DNA of 64,000 bases from NCBI GenBank assembly GCA_028276405.1, contig JAPYWJ010000004.1, positions 1 through 64,000 on the forward strand. The letters run 5' to 3'. A program made the position numbers and the translations under genes. The stretch is from Hydrogenobacter sp. GTDB taxonomy: Bacteria > Aquificota > Aquificia > Aquificales > Aquificaceae. The notes below the pieces were generated by a model that was not told where the DNA came from, made no database searches, and was given only the letters and a program-made list of their open reading frames with translations. Positions 1-8,189 of the stretch are shown piece after piece; position 1 is the stretch's first letter, and each line of letters starts with the position of its first letter.

Positions 1-398
<398 letters not shown>

Positions 399-480
399 AA
401 CCCCAAGCTGTAGGGTCCTTCCTCCTTATTCAGTTGCCAAGATGACAAGGGGCTTTCTACACCCCTCAACTATCACTACA

Positions 481-517
481 GAATTTTAATTATACATCCA
501 TTTTTTGGCTTTGTCAA
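481..517 (-). promoter_or_regulatory. rRNA operon promoter, perfect sigma-70 consensus
   Basis: On the minus strand, TTGACA (512-517) and TATAAT (489-494) are both exact consensus hexamers with an exact 17-bp spacer. Transcription should start near 482, giving a leader of about 85 nt before the 16S 5' end. The leader contains a short GC hairpin (GGGG...CCCC) typical of pre-rRNA. The insertion relic begins 13 bp upstream of the -35 box. Confidence 0.88.
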
Positions 518-530
518 GTACTTTAAAAAG

Positions 531-817
531 GCTGTTCTAAAAATCTACCAGACCCCTTAGCGTAGCTATAGTGCAAGATACCAGACAGAAATAACAAAAA
601 TAAGTAAGTCGCAAGCACCCAGAAGTTCCAAAGAATAGCACAGGCAATGGATGCTTTTCTTGATAAGTCCTCCCTCAGCAATTTAAAGCTTGAACCGATC
701 TTTTGCTTTTTCAAGGGTTTCCTTACCAAAGTGTAAAGCTTTTTTAGGGGCAACTTACTTTTCCGCACAAAATCTAAGTTTATTCTCGCCACACCTAAGG
801 CATTATTTTTAGAACAG
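531..817 (-). mobile_element. Short insertion-sequence relic (MITE-like), copy 1
   Basis: About 287 bp bounded by inverted ends GCTGTTCTAAAAAT and ATTTTTAGAACAG. The inner left end, with CTCGCC...CCTAAGGCATTA next to the right terminus, closely matches the element at 7380-7572, so these are copies of one family. An 89-codon minus-strand frame (523-792, GTG start) runs almost end to end: a basic N-terminal half, then a hydrophobic stretch, ending in RFLEQP encoded by the terminus itself. It looks like fused ends of an internally deleted transposase. The parent IS family was not identified. Confidence 0.6.
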
Positions 818-874
818 TCTCCCTATGGAGATGGACAAAAGGACTTGTTGGTATAAACTATTAAGGTGATTCAT
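809..874 (-). pseudogene. Gene start truncated by insertion relic copy 1
   Basis: A minus-strand ATG at 874 is preceded by a perfect Shine-Dalgarno AAGGAGGT (five bases away). The frame encodes only 21 residues (MNHLNSLYQQ...) and stops at 809 inside the terminal repeat of the insertion relic. The strong ribosome site suggests the start of a formerly longer gene, upstream of the rRNA promoter, whose body was displaced by the insertion. It could equally be the start of an older transposase. Family unknown. Confidence 0.35.
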
Positions 875-884
875 TGTTCTACCT

Positions 885-928
885 CCTTAGTGGGATTTGA
901 GGGTATTATAAACCTCTGCCCACTAAGG
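885..928. promoter_or_regulatory. Inverted repeat around a -10-like box, overlapping a Shine-Dalgarno site
   Basis: CCTTAGTGGG (885-894) and CCCACTAAGG (919-928) form perfect 10-bp arms with a 24-base centre. On the minus strand the centre carries TATAAT (905-910), and the right-hand arm as transcribed runs into the AAGGAGGT of the truncated gene. It could be an operator flanking a -10 box, or a hairpin hiding the ribosome site in read-through transcripts; IS transposase genes often use the latter arrangement. Confidence 0.4.
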
Positions 929-1002
929 GCTATTTTCAGAGGATTTTTCCAGCTTTTCTGAATTTCTCACCCAGCGTATTATAAGTATTATATTTATATA
1001 TT

Positions 1003-2118
1003 ATGCTTGCAGAAGTAAAAAACAGGATTGAGGAGTTAAAAGAGAGATTCTTTGATGTACAGCAAGCTATGGATATAAACTCAATGAAAGATGAACTAAA
1101 AAAGATAGACATTAGTATGTCCATGCCAAGCTTTTGGGAGGATCAAGAAAAAGCGAAGGAGCTTACTCAAAGAAGAAAATGGCTTGAAGAGACCATAAAG
1201 GAGTTTGAAAGGATAAGAAGCTCCTTAGAAGGTGCCGAAGAGCTTTTAAAAGAGATAAAAGAAGATGATTTAGAAACTCTTTCCATGATAGCCGAAGAGA
1301 TCCAGTCTGTAGAAAAACCTATCAGAGAGCTTGAGATAAAGACTTTCCTTTCTGAAGAGATGGACAGGAAAAACGCATACCTGACGGTACAAGCGGGAGC
1401 TGGTGGCACGGAAGCGTGCGATTGGGCAAGTATGCTTTTAAGAATGTACAGAAGATGGGCAGAAAGACACGGTTATGAGGTGGAAGTTATAGACATAAAC
1501 CCTGACGACATTGCGGGTATAAAAAGCGCAACCCTTCTGATAAAAGGACCTTACGCTTACGGATATCTCAAAGGAGAGAGCGGTGTTCATAGGCTCGTTA
1601 GGATATCTCCTTTCGATGCCAATGCAAGAAGGCATACATCTTTCGCATCCGTGTCAGTAGTACCACAAATAGACGAAAGCATAAACATAGAGATAAGGGA
1701 GGAAGATATAGAGATGGAAACCTTTAGAGCAAGTGGTGCAGGTGGTCAGTATGTAAACAAAACGGATACCGCAGTAAGGATAAGACACATACCCACGGGC
1801 ATAGTGGTCTCCTGTCAGCAGGAAAGATCCCAGTTTCAAAACAGACTGAAGGCTCTTGAACTCCTAAAGGCTAAACTTTACCAGCTTGAACTCCAAAAGC
1901 TTGAGGAAAAGAAAAAATCTTTGGAAGGCGAAAAAACGGACATAGGTTGGGGTTATCAAATAAGGTCTTATGTATTCCAACCATACCAGATGGTAAAAGA
2001 CTTGAGAACTGGCTTAGAAGTGGGGAATGTAGAAGCGGTGATGGATGGAGATATAGACAGTTTTATAGAAGAGTATCTCAGGTGGAGAGCTAAAGAAAAC
2101 ACAAGCATAAAAAGATAA
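1003..2118 (+). CDS. prfB: Peptide chain release factor 2
   Basis: Class-I release factor that recognises UGA and UAA stop codons on the ribosome and triggers peptide hydrolysis. The 371 residues match the family length. The RF2 codon-recognition tripeptide SPF is at 202-204 (RF1 would carry PxT), and the catalytic GGQ at 247-249 sits in GAGGQYVNK. The N-terminal 100 residues form the usual helical domain. There is no in-frame UGA and no programmed frameshift site near codon 25, unlike E. coli prfB. The ATG is preceded only by AT-rich DNA with TATTAT boxes (977-991) and no Shine-Dalgarno sequence, so the mRNA may be leaderless. Confidence 0.96.
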   Translation: MLAEVKNRIEELKERFFDVQQAMDINSMKDELKKIDISMSMPSFWEDQEKAKELTQRRKWLEETIKEFERIRSSLEGAEELLKEIKEDDLETLSMIAEEIQSVEKPIRELEIKTFLSEEMDRKNAYLTVQAGAGGTEACDWASMLLRMYRRWAERHGYEVEVIDINPDDIAGIKSATLLIKGPYAYGYLKGESGVHRLVRISPFDANARRHTSFASVSVVPQIDESINIEIREEDIEMETFRASGAGGQYVNKTDTAVRIRHIPTGIVVSCQQERSQFQNRLKALELLKAKLYQLELQKLEEKKKSLEGEKTDIGWGYQIRSYVFQPYQMVKDLRTGLEVGNVEAVMDGDIDSFIEEYLRWRAKENTSIKR

Positions 2119-2169
2119 GGTCTTAAAACTGCTTGATTAATAATAGAGAATGTAAGATAATAACTCTGT

Positions 2170-2934
2170 ATGTTCAAGATTCTTTCTAAGGAGTTTTTAG
2201 GTGAAAGATTTTTGTTCCTAAGGATTTATGCTCCTCACATATCAAACGCAAAAGTTGGGCAATTTGTCATGTTGCAGCTTAAGGAGGATTCGGAAAGAAT
2301 ACCTGTGTTTGTTTTAGAAACTTTTCAAGACGGATTTTCTTGTATATTGGAAGTGGTAGGAAGAAGTACTCTTGAGATCAAAGAAGAAGGAGAAGAGTTT
2401 TATTATATAGGTGGTCCTTTGGGAAAACCTTTTCCCGCTTATTACTATGGAAAGGTAGTTTTATATTCAAAAAACTGGGGTATTGTAGGTGCAATAAATG
2501 TGGGAAGAGTTTTAAAAAAACTGGGAAATCATATAAAATTTGTCTATTTTGAGTTCGCTTTTAACGATCTTTTGCAAAAAGAAGGATTTGACGAGATTAT
2601 TTTAGAAAATGAGCTGAAAGCTCATAAGCCAGCTGATCTCGTCGTTTCCGTTGGTGATAACTTGCTTTCAAAAAAATTGTCAGAGATGTATCCTTCTGTA
2701 AAACACATAGCGATGCCTAAAGTGTATATGCTATGCTCTGTAGGACTTTGTCTTACATGTAGGTTAAAAGTCGGAGACAGGTATTTCTTAGCGTGTACAG
2801 ATGGTCCATGGTTTGATGCTAACAGTATAGACTGGGAAGAAATAATTAAAAAAGAAGATACCTACAAAGAAGAAGAGAAGTTAGCTCTTGAAGAGTATTT
2901 GAAAAAGCTTGCAAGAAAGCAGATCAGTGCTTAG
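2170..2934 (+). CDS. PyrK/NfnA-like flavin and 2Fe-2S electron-transfer subunit
   Basis: 254 residues resembling the FAD/[2Fe-2S] electron-transfer subunits of the ferredoxin-reductase superfamily (PyrK, NfnA/SudB). An N-terminal beta-barrel-like half (1-100) is followed by a nucleotide-binding-like half with a degenerate glycine motif. The C-terminal cluster has the family pattern C-x4-C-x2-C-x~11-C-x-DGP (about residues 194-215). These proteins normally pair with a GltD-like or dihydroorotate dehydrogenase subunit. No partner is adjacent; a GltD-like gene lies at 46579. The classical flavin motif RxYS is not evident, so cofactor content is uncertain. It overlaps the end of trmD by 11 bp, tail to tail. 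Confidence 0.7.
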   Translation: MFKILSKEFLGERFLFLRIYAPHISNAKVGQFVMLQLKEDSERIPVFVLETFQDGFSCILEVVGRSTLEIKEEGEEFYYIGGPLGKPFPAYYYGKVVLYSKNWGIVGAINVGRVLKKLGNHIKFVYFEFAFNDLLQKEGFDEIILENELKAHKPADLVVSVGDNLLSKKLSEMYPSVKHIAMPKVYMLCSVGLCLTCRLKVGDRYFLACTDGPWFDANSIDWEEIIKKEDTYKEEEKLALEEYLKKLARKQISA

Positions 2935-3667
2935 TTATCCACTCCTCAAAGCTCATGCCTTTTTTTATGCTCTCCAAGATGTGTTTTTCTGTAGGTGTAA
3001 GATCTTGTGGTATAAGGTCTGGTCTGTACTTTAAAGTCCTTTCTATGGCATGCCAGAGTTTCCACATTTCTATAAGTTTGTGATTTCCAGATAGCAAAAC
3101 TTCCGGAACCTTCATACCTTCGTACTCGGGGGGTCTTGTGTAAACAGGGTACCCCATCCACCTTCTGAAAGAATCAGACAAAAGACTTTCTGGTTCTGTA
3201 AGCACGCCCGGTAGTAGTCTTACAATACCTTCAAGCAGTGCGAGAGCAAATACTTCTCCCCCGGAAAGCACAAAATCTCCCAAGGAAAGCTCTTCGTCCG
3301 CAAGAGTGCTGATACGTTCATCCAAACCTTCGTACCTACCGCATATTACCGCTATACTATCTTTTTTGGATAGCCTCTCAAAATCCTTTTGGATAAGTCT
3401 TTTACCCCAAGGTTGGGGTATTATGGTATAAGGCTTGCCGTATTTTTGGACCACCTCCTTATAGGCACTAAACACGGGTTCTGGCTTTATCACCATACCC
3501 GGAAGACCACCGTAAGCAGCGTCGTCTACCTTTCCCTTGTCTGCATACCGCCTTATATCTATCACTCTCAGATCCACAAGGGACTTCTTTATAGCTTGTT
3601 TGACTGTGCCATACTGAGCGTAGCATTCTATTATTTGAGGGAAGATGGTAAGCATGAAAAATTTCAT
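2924..3667 (-). CDS. trmD: tRNA (guanine-37-N1)-methyltransferase
   Basis: SPOUT-family methyltransferase that makes m1G37 next to the anticodon and so prevents +1 frameshifting. The 247 residues fit the family. Visible signatures are the start MKFFMLTIFPQ, the central DDAAYGGLPGMV region, CGRYEGLDERI, and the trefoil-knot SAM site around LSLGDFVLSGGE. The start overlaps the stop of the upstream recombinase gene by 4 bp (ATGA), so the two are translationally coupled. It is not in the usual rpsP-rimM-trmD-rplS operon. Confidence 0.96.
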   Translation of the reverse strand: MKFFMLTIFPQIIECYAQYGTVKQAIKKSLVDLRVIDIRRYADKGKVDDAAYGGLPGMVIKPEPVFSAYKEVVQKYGKPYTIIPQPWGKRLIQKDFERLSKKDSIAVICGRYEGLDERISTLADEELSLGDFVLSGGEVFALALLEGIVRLLPGVLTEPESLLSDSFRRWMGYPVYTRPPEYEGMKVPEVLLSGNHKLIEMWKLWHAIERTLKYRPDLIPQDLTPTEKHILESIKKGMSFEEWITKH

Positions 3668-4530
3668 TTTAAAAAGCTTTCTACTAACTGTCTTGCCCTT
3701 TCTTGACTAAACTTGTAGTATATGTCTATGGTAGTTCTTATGTGAGAGTGTCCAGCAAACTCTTTTACCACTTCCGCAGGAAAACCACTATTTACTAAAT
3801 TTGTTATGTAAGTATGCCTAAAGCTATGCACAGAAAAAGGGATGCCCAATCTGTGAGATAATCGATTAGTATATACTTGAAGAGAGCCCCTTTTGACATT
3901 AAAGTTTTCTTCATAAGACTCTATCCATTCAAGCAGTTTACGTGTGGCTTTGTATGTATCTTCTTTTGTACTTCCTAAGACAGGGACGAGCCTTTCCTTT
4001 CTACCCTTGGTAATATCTGCAGAAAGCCTTATCCATAAAAGACCGCTTTTATCTTGATAGAAACTGCTTTTCCTAAGGCCAAGATATTCAGAAAGCCTCA
4101 CACCACTGTGAAGAAGGAGCATATATACTTTCTCGTACTTGGTTCCGCGTACCTCCGATAGAATCCTTTTGGTTTCTTCCTTTGACAAGGCTTTTGGATA
4201 CCTATCTGCTATATTCCTTCCTATCTCTTCTCTCACTTCGTCTATAACCGTTTCTATCTGTGAGTATCTCTCCTTGTCTATGTATCCTCTTCTAAAGGCA
4301 AACTTATAAAAGTGCTTTATGGCAGATAAGTGAGTAAGTATGGAAGAAGTGTTAAGCAAGGAAGCGTCTACATAACTGTATATACTTTTTGGGTCTACCT
4401 GGGTAAAGTCTTGGCTTTGTATGTGTTTTGCAAAGGACTGAAAACTCCTTATGTATGTAATAACGGTTCTTGGACTTTTTGTTCTTTCTAGACTATTTTT
4501 CCAAAGCCTTAGGAGATGATCTCTGTCCAT
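3664..4530 (-). CDS. xer: Tyrosine recombinase (XerC/XerD/XerH-like)
   Basis: Site-specific tyrosine recombinase, 288 residues, the size of chromosomal Xer proteins. The N-terminal SAM-like DNA-binding domain spans about 1-95. The catalytic set is complete: R145 (HSGVRLSEY), K175 (TKGRK), H235-x-x-R238 (HSFRH), H261 (GHSHIRTT) and Tyr 271 or 272 (DIYYKFS). No phage or integron genes surround it and it is coupled to trmD, so a housekeeping role in chromosome dimer resolution is more likely than a phage integrase. It is the only Xer-type gene in the window; a dif-like site is at 50843-50880. Confidence 0.88.
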   Translation of the reverse strand: MDRDHLLRLWKNSLERTKSPRTVITYIRSFQSFAKHIQSQDFTQVDPKSIYSYVDASLLNTSSILTHLSAIKHFYKFAFRRGYIDKERYSQIETVIDEVREEIGRNIADRYPKALSKEETKRILSEVRGTKYEKVYMLLLHSGVRLSEYLGLRKSSFYQDKSGLLWIRLSADITKGRKERLVPVLGSTKEDTYKATRKLLEWIESYEENFNVKRGSLQVYTNRLSHRLGIPFSVHSFRHTYITNLVNSGFPAEVVKEFAGHSHIRTTIDIYYKFSQERARQLVESFLK

Positions 4531-4637
4531 GAATTTTAATTCTAATCCTTGAAGGCTCTTAACTCAAGTCTAGGCAACTATCCTCATCTAACTACTCCAA
4601 CAAATTAGGTTAAAATATCAATAAACGGAGGGTAGAT

Positions 4638-5138
4638 ATGTCCTATGTTATCTACGCTGCATACGGTTCTAATCTACTTAAGGAAAGGTTCTTAGTTTAT
4701 ATAAAAGGTGGGATTTTCATGGGGATAGATTACGAAGGCTGTAGAGACAAAACAGAACCCGAATCTCTTGGATGGATGTGGGTTCCCTATAGAGTCTACT
4801 TCGCAAAGGGTTCTAAAAGGTGGAATTATCAGGGAGTAGCCTTTTTATCCTGTGAAAAGGAAACTAACCCGGAGTATCATGCAGTGGTCAGACTGTGGAA
4901 AATAAAGGAAGGTCAGCTTGAAGATTTGCAAAAACAAGAAGGAAGAGGGTGGTATGATGAAATAATCACACTGGGGGAAAAGGACGGCTTGAAGATACTT
5001 ACCTTTACTGGATGCTGGTATAATGAGAAAAGCACGCCCTCTCAGCTCTATTTGGATGTTCTCAAAGAGGGGCTGAAAGAAACTACCGGCTGGACGGACG
5101 AAGAGATAGACAAATACTGGGAGAAGTTTTTGAAGTAG
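4638..5138 (+). CDS. Gamma-glutamylcyclotransferase-like (GGCT/AIG2-fold) protein
   Basis: 166 residues with the fold signature near the N-terminus: a hydrophobic strand followed by AAYGSNLL (residues 7-14), the YGSN motif that binds the substrate carboxylate. The middle part (EYHAVVRLWKI, then a helical DLQKQEGRGW) follows the usual layout. The family acts on gamma-glutamyl amines, 5-oxoproline formation or glutathione turnover; the substrate here is unknown. A -10-like TAAAAT (4611-4616) and a GGAGGG ribosome site precede the start. It lies at the edge of an accessory patch with an exported protein and IS relics. Confidence 0.72.
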   Translation: MSYVIYAAYGSNLLKERFLVYIKGGIFMGIDYEGCRDKTEPESLGWMWVPYRVYFAKGSKRWNYQGVAFLSCEKETNPEYHAVVRLWKIKEGQLEDLQKQEGRGWYDEIITLGEKDGLKILTFTGCWYNEKSTPSQLYLDVLKEGLKETTGWTDEEIDKYWEKFLK

Positions 5139-5322
5139 GGCAAGACTGCTGACGGTTAATAAAGAGCCCCTCTTTAGCCCAAAGCCTCCAAAAGGGGATG
5201 GATACAACACAATGTACTACTGCTTCCAAAGGATATCTTCAGTTTATAGATGGTCAGAAAATGCTGAAAAGGTGAGTTATATATAGTGTATGGTAGCAGT
5301 TAGGAGAAGAAACAAAAGTATG

Positions 5323-5353
5323 AGCCTTCCTAACAAGGGAGGGCTTTCTCTTT
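5323..5353 (+). terminator. Possible intrinsic terminator
   Basis: AGCCTTCC and GGAGGGCT form an 8-bp stem (one G-U pair) with a 7-base loop, followed by TTCTCTTT. It sits 185 bp after the GGCT-like gene and 48 bp before the next start, so it could end the first transcript or act as a leader hairpin for the second. The remaining 5139-5400 sequence shows no convincing ORF. Confidence 0.35.
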
Positions 5354-5400
5354 GGGGTCTTTGGACCCTTTCTTGCAACGAAAGATAAAGGAGGTCGGAG

Positions 5401-6789
5401 ATGAAAAAGTCCTTATTAGCGGTACTTAGCTTAGCCTTAGCCCTTCCAAGTTTTGGGCAGGAAAATGACAAACAATATCGCTCACTCAGAGAGCTATTTT
5501 ATTCAGGCTCAAGGCATCAATTTTTATTTGTTAGTCCTTCGGAAACGGAAACCCTCCTTGTAAAAAACTATTCTGGGGATTTTTCAATTTATCACGCAAA
5601 AGAAATTTGCCAAGCTTTAGGAGGAAAAGCATATCTTGTTAAAGTTAAAAAGGTAGAAGGATTTGGTGGCAATTATGTGATTGAGGAGAAAATCCCTGCT
5701 GAGGAAAGGTCAGGATTTTTAGGCTTTCTAAAATCTGCTTGGGTGGATGGATATGCCCTTCCTACTCTGTGTGAGAAAGACGGCAAAGAAATATTTTTCT
5801 CTGAAACAGGTAGATGGATAGGAAAGTGGTTTTATACCAACTATGGCTGTTATGTACATAGAGTTAGACGCATTCCTGAACCAAAGATAACATCCTTTGA
5901 AATAGAAGACAGAGACAAAATAAAATCATCCAATTCTTTGTTTGAGTATCTTCAAACGCTAAAAGCAAAGTTTGACATCTTGCCTGATGGGTCATACAAA
6001 ACCAAAGACAGTACAGGAGAATGTGGTCCCTTTGATACATCCTATCTTAGAAAATCCGCAAACTATTGCTACCAAAAGGGTGGGACTTTCAAAAGAGCGG
6101 ATGGACAGGATCTCAAGGAGTTAATAACAAAATTATTAACCACTGCCTATTCTGTGGATGGGTGGCTTAAAGAGTTTGACGGACATACCTTTTACTGCGA
6201 TGGTCCTGAAAAGTTTATGGTCTATGTAGAGGTAGATAAACAGCGTAGAAAACCAAATATCACTGCTGTTCCTTATATTTTCTACTTTAGACAGGGTATA
6301 GATCAAGACCTTTTAGAAAAAGCTCAAGAAAAAATCAAAAAAGCGCAAGCTAAACCTGTTTCGGAAGATGCTATTATTTCTATGATAAAGATGACCGCAA
6401 GCTCCAAAGCACCCTCTATGCAGGTAATAGGGCAAATGCGGTATGAGACTATCTATATGTATCCTGACGGAGGATGTGATTTAGTAGCACTAATCACAAG
6501 AGGTCCAGGGTACACACAGATAGACAACTTCAAAGTATGTCAAGATGGTGTTCAATCTATTGGCAGTTCCAATGATTACAGAGCTCTAACTGTGGATAGT
6601 ATAGATTGGGAGACCAAATTGCAGTTTTATAAGAACTGTAGATCTTATCGCAGAATGACAAGTCTTTACAGAGGATACAGAATTGATTGTAGGATTCCTA
6701 ATCCACAGCTCCCTTGCAACGGAGAGGTTCTCATAACAAGAGATAACAAGCTTGTAGATTTTCAGGTGCAAAATATATGTATCCGATAA
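5401..6789 (+). CDS. Exported cysteine-rich protein of unknown function
   Basis: 462 residues starting with a clear Sec signal peptide (MKKSLLAVLSLALALPSFGQ, probable cleavage after about residue 19). The mature part has twelve cysteines spread along its length, most in aromatic or Gly-rich contexts (for example NYGCYV, ANYCYQ, TFYCDG, KNCRSY), which suggests disulfides in the periplasm or outside the cell. There is no transmembrane helix after the signal. An AAGGAGG-type ribosome site precedes the ATG. I do not recognise the family. A DsbC-like gene lies about 0.85 kb downstream on the other strand, beyond IS relics. Neighbouring mobile debris suggests accessory gene content. Confidence 0.75.
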   Translation: MKKSLLAVLSLALALPSFGQENDKQYRSLRELFYSGSRHQFLFVSPSETETLLVKNYSGDFSIYHAKEICQALGGKAYLVKVKKVEGFGGNYVIEEKIPAEERSGFLGFLKSAWVDGYALPTLCEKDGKEIFFSETGRWIGKWFYTNYGCYVHRVRRIPEPKITSFEIEDRDKIKSSNSLFEYLQTLKAKFDILPDGSYKTKDSTGECGPFDTSYLRKSANYCYQKGGTFKRADGQDLKELITKLLTTAYSVDGWLKEFDGHTFYCDGPEKFMVYVEVDKQRRKPNITAVPYIFYFRQGIDQDLLEKAQEKIKKAQAKPVSEDAIISMIKMTASSKAPSMQVIGQMRYETIYMYPDGGCDLVALITRGPGYTQIDNFKVCQDGVQSIGSSNDYRALTVDSIDWETKLQFYKNCRSYRRMTSLYRGYRIDCRIPNPQLPCNGEVLITRDNKLVDFQVQNICIR

Positions 6790-6793
6790 TTAG

Positions 6794-7379
6794 ATGAAGT
6801 GGGCGGAAGGGGAGGGGATCAGGAGTGTTTGCGAGGATAGAGATGTTTTGAGTTTCTCTTGTAGGTTCAAGAGCAATTTGAGCTTTGGCATAGGGAATGG
6901 GCATGTAGCTTCTCGATACGAGACACTTTTTATACTGCATGTTGTTGAATTTTTTTGCCTATCTGTTTGATGAATGGCAAAGTTGATGCCATCTAAAGAG
7001 GGGGGGTTTTCAAGATGGAATTCATAATTTGCTTTTGCTGATAAATACAAACTCAAATGGTATAGGGGAACAGAAATAAAAACTGTTCAGGCTCGTGTCA
7101 GACTTGAGGTAGTTATCGCCAAAACCTCCAAAGGTAAGAGAAAGGAAGGTTTTGGATAGGATAGAACTTGAGAGAGACAAGGCTTTTGTAGCAGACAGGG
7201 GATACGATGCGGTGGATATAATTCAGAAGATACTGAATAAGGGTTTAAAGTCTGCAATAAAGGTAAAGGAAACCGTGCGGATGAGAATCAGAAATCCTTC
7301 AAGGCAGCTTGCCAAGAGATACTGGAAAGAGTATGGGAAGGAGAGATACAGCATAGAGCAGTTGTTTGGTAGTGTGGAG
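6794..7379 (+). pseudogene. Degenerate transposase gene, interrupted by relic copy 2
   Basis: Several plus-strand frames in series read as pieces of one DDE-type transposase. A 56-codon frame from 6794 is followed, after a stop and a frame change, by a piece ending near 7147 (KWYRGTEIKT... to VIAKTSKGK). A frame from 7152 then carries VADRGYDA, the typical second-Asp motif, and ERYSIEQLFGSVE, the typical C-terminal Glu motif. The last frame is cut by the terminal repeat at 7380. At least two frame breaks and the insertion make it nonfunctional. Confidence 0.6.
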
Positions 7380-7572
7380 GCTGTTCTAAAAATCTGCAAG
7401 TTCTTTTAGCAATAACAAAAATAAAGAAAAGGAGAAGCTTGGCACATGCTTCTAAGATGCTCTTTAAGTATTTGAAACACAGGGTGATGATCAAGGCGGA
7501 TTCGTATTTCTGTGGTCTTCCTTATCTAAGATTATCTCTCGCCCACCCCTAAGGCATTATTTTTAGAACAGC
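7380..7572 (-). mobile_element. Short insertion-sequence relic (MITE-like), copy 2
   Basis: About 193 bp with termini GCTGTTCTAAAAATCT and ATTATTTTTAGAACAGC, inserted in the transposase relic just after its IEQLFGSVE codons. Relative to copy 1 it shares AATAACAAAAATAA near one end and CTCGCC...CCTAAGGCATTA near the other, but the middle differs and is shorter. A minus-strand frame again ends in RFLEQP through the terminus. The 7573-7632 stretch after it holds nothing recognisable. Confidence 0.6.
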
Positions 7573-7632
7573 TTCAGTCTTTCGCAATTCATCTCCACCT
7601 TACAGAAGATGGAGACTTCTTGCGGAGTTGGG

Positions 7633-8127
7633 TTAAAAACCCAATTCTTTAAGAAGATGGGGGTTATATCCTTCTATCACCTTGTAGTTTCTCAGGACTA
7701 TGTTATATGGAGTTGACTGGACACCAAGCTTTTGGGCTATCTTTATGTGTTCGTAAACCAGAGGGCACTCTTTTACCTTGGGAGGTTCGCCGTCAAACTT
7801 ACCAGAAAGGACATCATCAAGGGCTTTTAGCCTGTTTTTACTGCATGCTATGTAAAAAGCTTTAGGATAGCTCTCGGGAAACCTTTTAAAAGGTAGCAAA
7901 AATACATAAACTTTCAACTTGTGAAGATAAGGTCTTAGTTCTTTCCACTCTTGCCTACAGTGGGGACAGTCTGGATTTATAAAGGTAATAAGCTTATTGT
8001 CTCCCTTTCCTACAATAACAGCTTTTTTCAGTGGTATTCCCTTTACTTGCTCTTTAACAAACTCAGAGTACAGGTCTTCAGAAAACACGGTTCCTAAAAG
8101 TAAAACTATCAAGCTGAGGATGAGCAT
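7633..8127 (-). CDS. DsbC/DsbG-like periplasmic thiol:disulfide protein
   Basis: Thioredoxin-fold protein with a CPHC active site in FINPDCPHCRQEW and the cis-proline loop GVQSTPYNIV, as in DsbC/DsbG isomerases. The start is set at ATG 8127 because it gives a compact signal peptide (MLILSLIVLLLGTVFSE); the longer frame from 8175 adds an unlikely 16-residue N-terminus. That leaves 164 residues with no DsbC dimerisation domain visible beyond a short N-terminal segment. Two further cysteines flank the helical insert. A TATAGT box lies about 20 bp upstream. It probably oxidises or isomerises disulfides in exported proteins. Confidence 0.8.
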   Translation of the reverse strand: MLILSLIVLLLGTVFSEDLYSEFVKEQVKGIPLKKAVIVGKGDNKLITFINPDCPHCRQEWKELRPYLHKLKVYVFLLPFKRFPESYPKAFYIACSKNRLKALDDVLSGKFDGEPPKVKECPLVYEHIKIAQKLGVQSTPYNIVLRNYKVIEGYNPHLLKELGF

Positions 8128-8189
8128 GTGATCTATTTTAGCACTATAAAGCTTGAAAGGTAAAATAAAAGGCATATTTATTTTATTCT

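Noticed and set aside
1003-1090. Programmed +1 frameshift in prfB
   Set aside because: The frame is open from the ATG through the SPF and GGQ motifs with no in-frame TGA near codon 25.
3664-4530. Phage or integron integrase
   Set aside because: All neighbours are housekeeping genes, the gene is coupled to trmD, and no attachment-site duplication near a tRNA was seen.
7152-7409. Complete small gene of 85 codons
   Set aside because: It starts mid-domain with transposase motifs and its end is encoded by an inserted terminus; it is a fragment.
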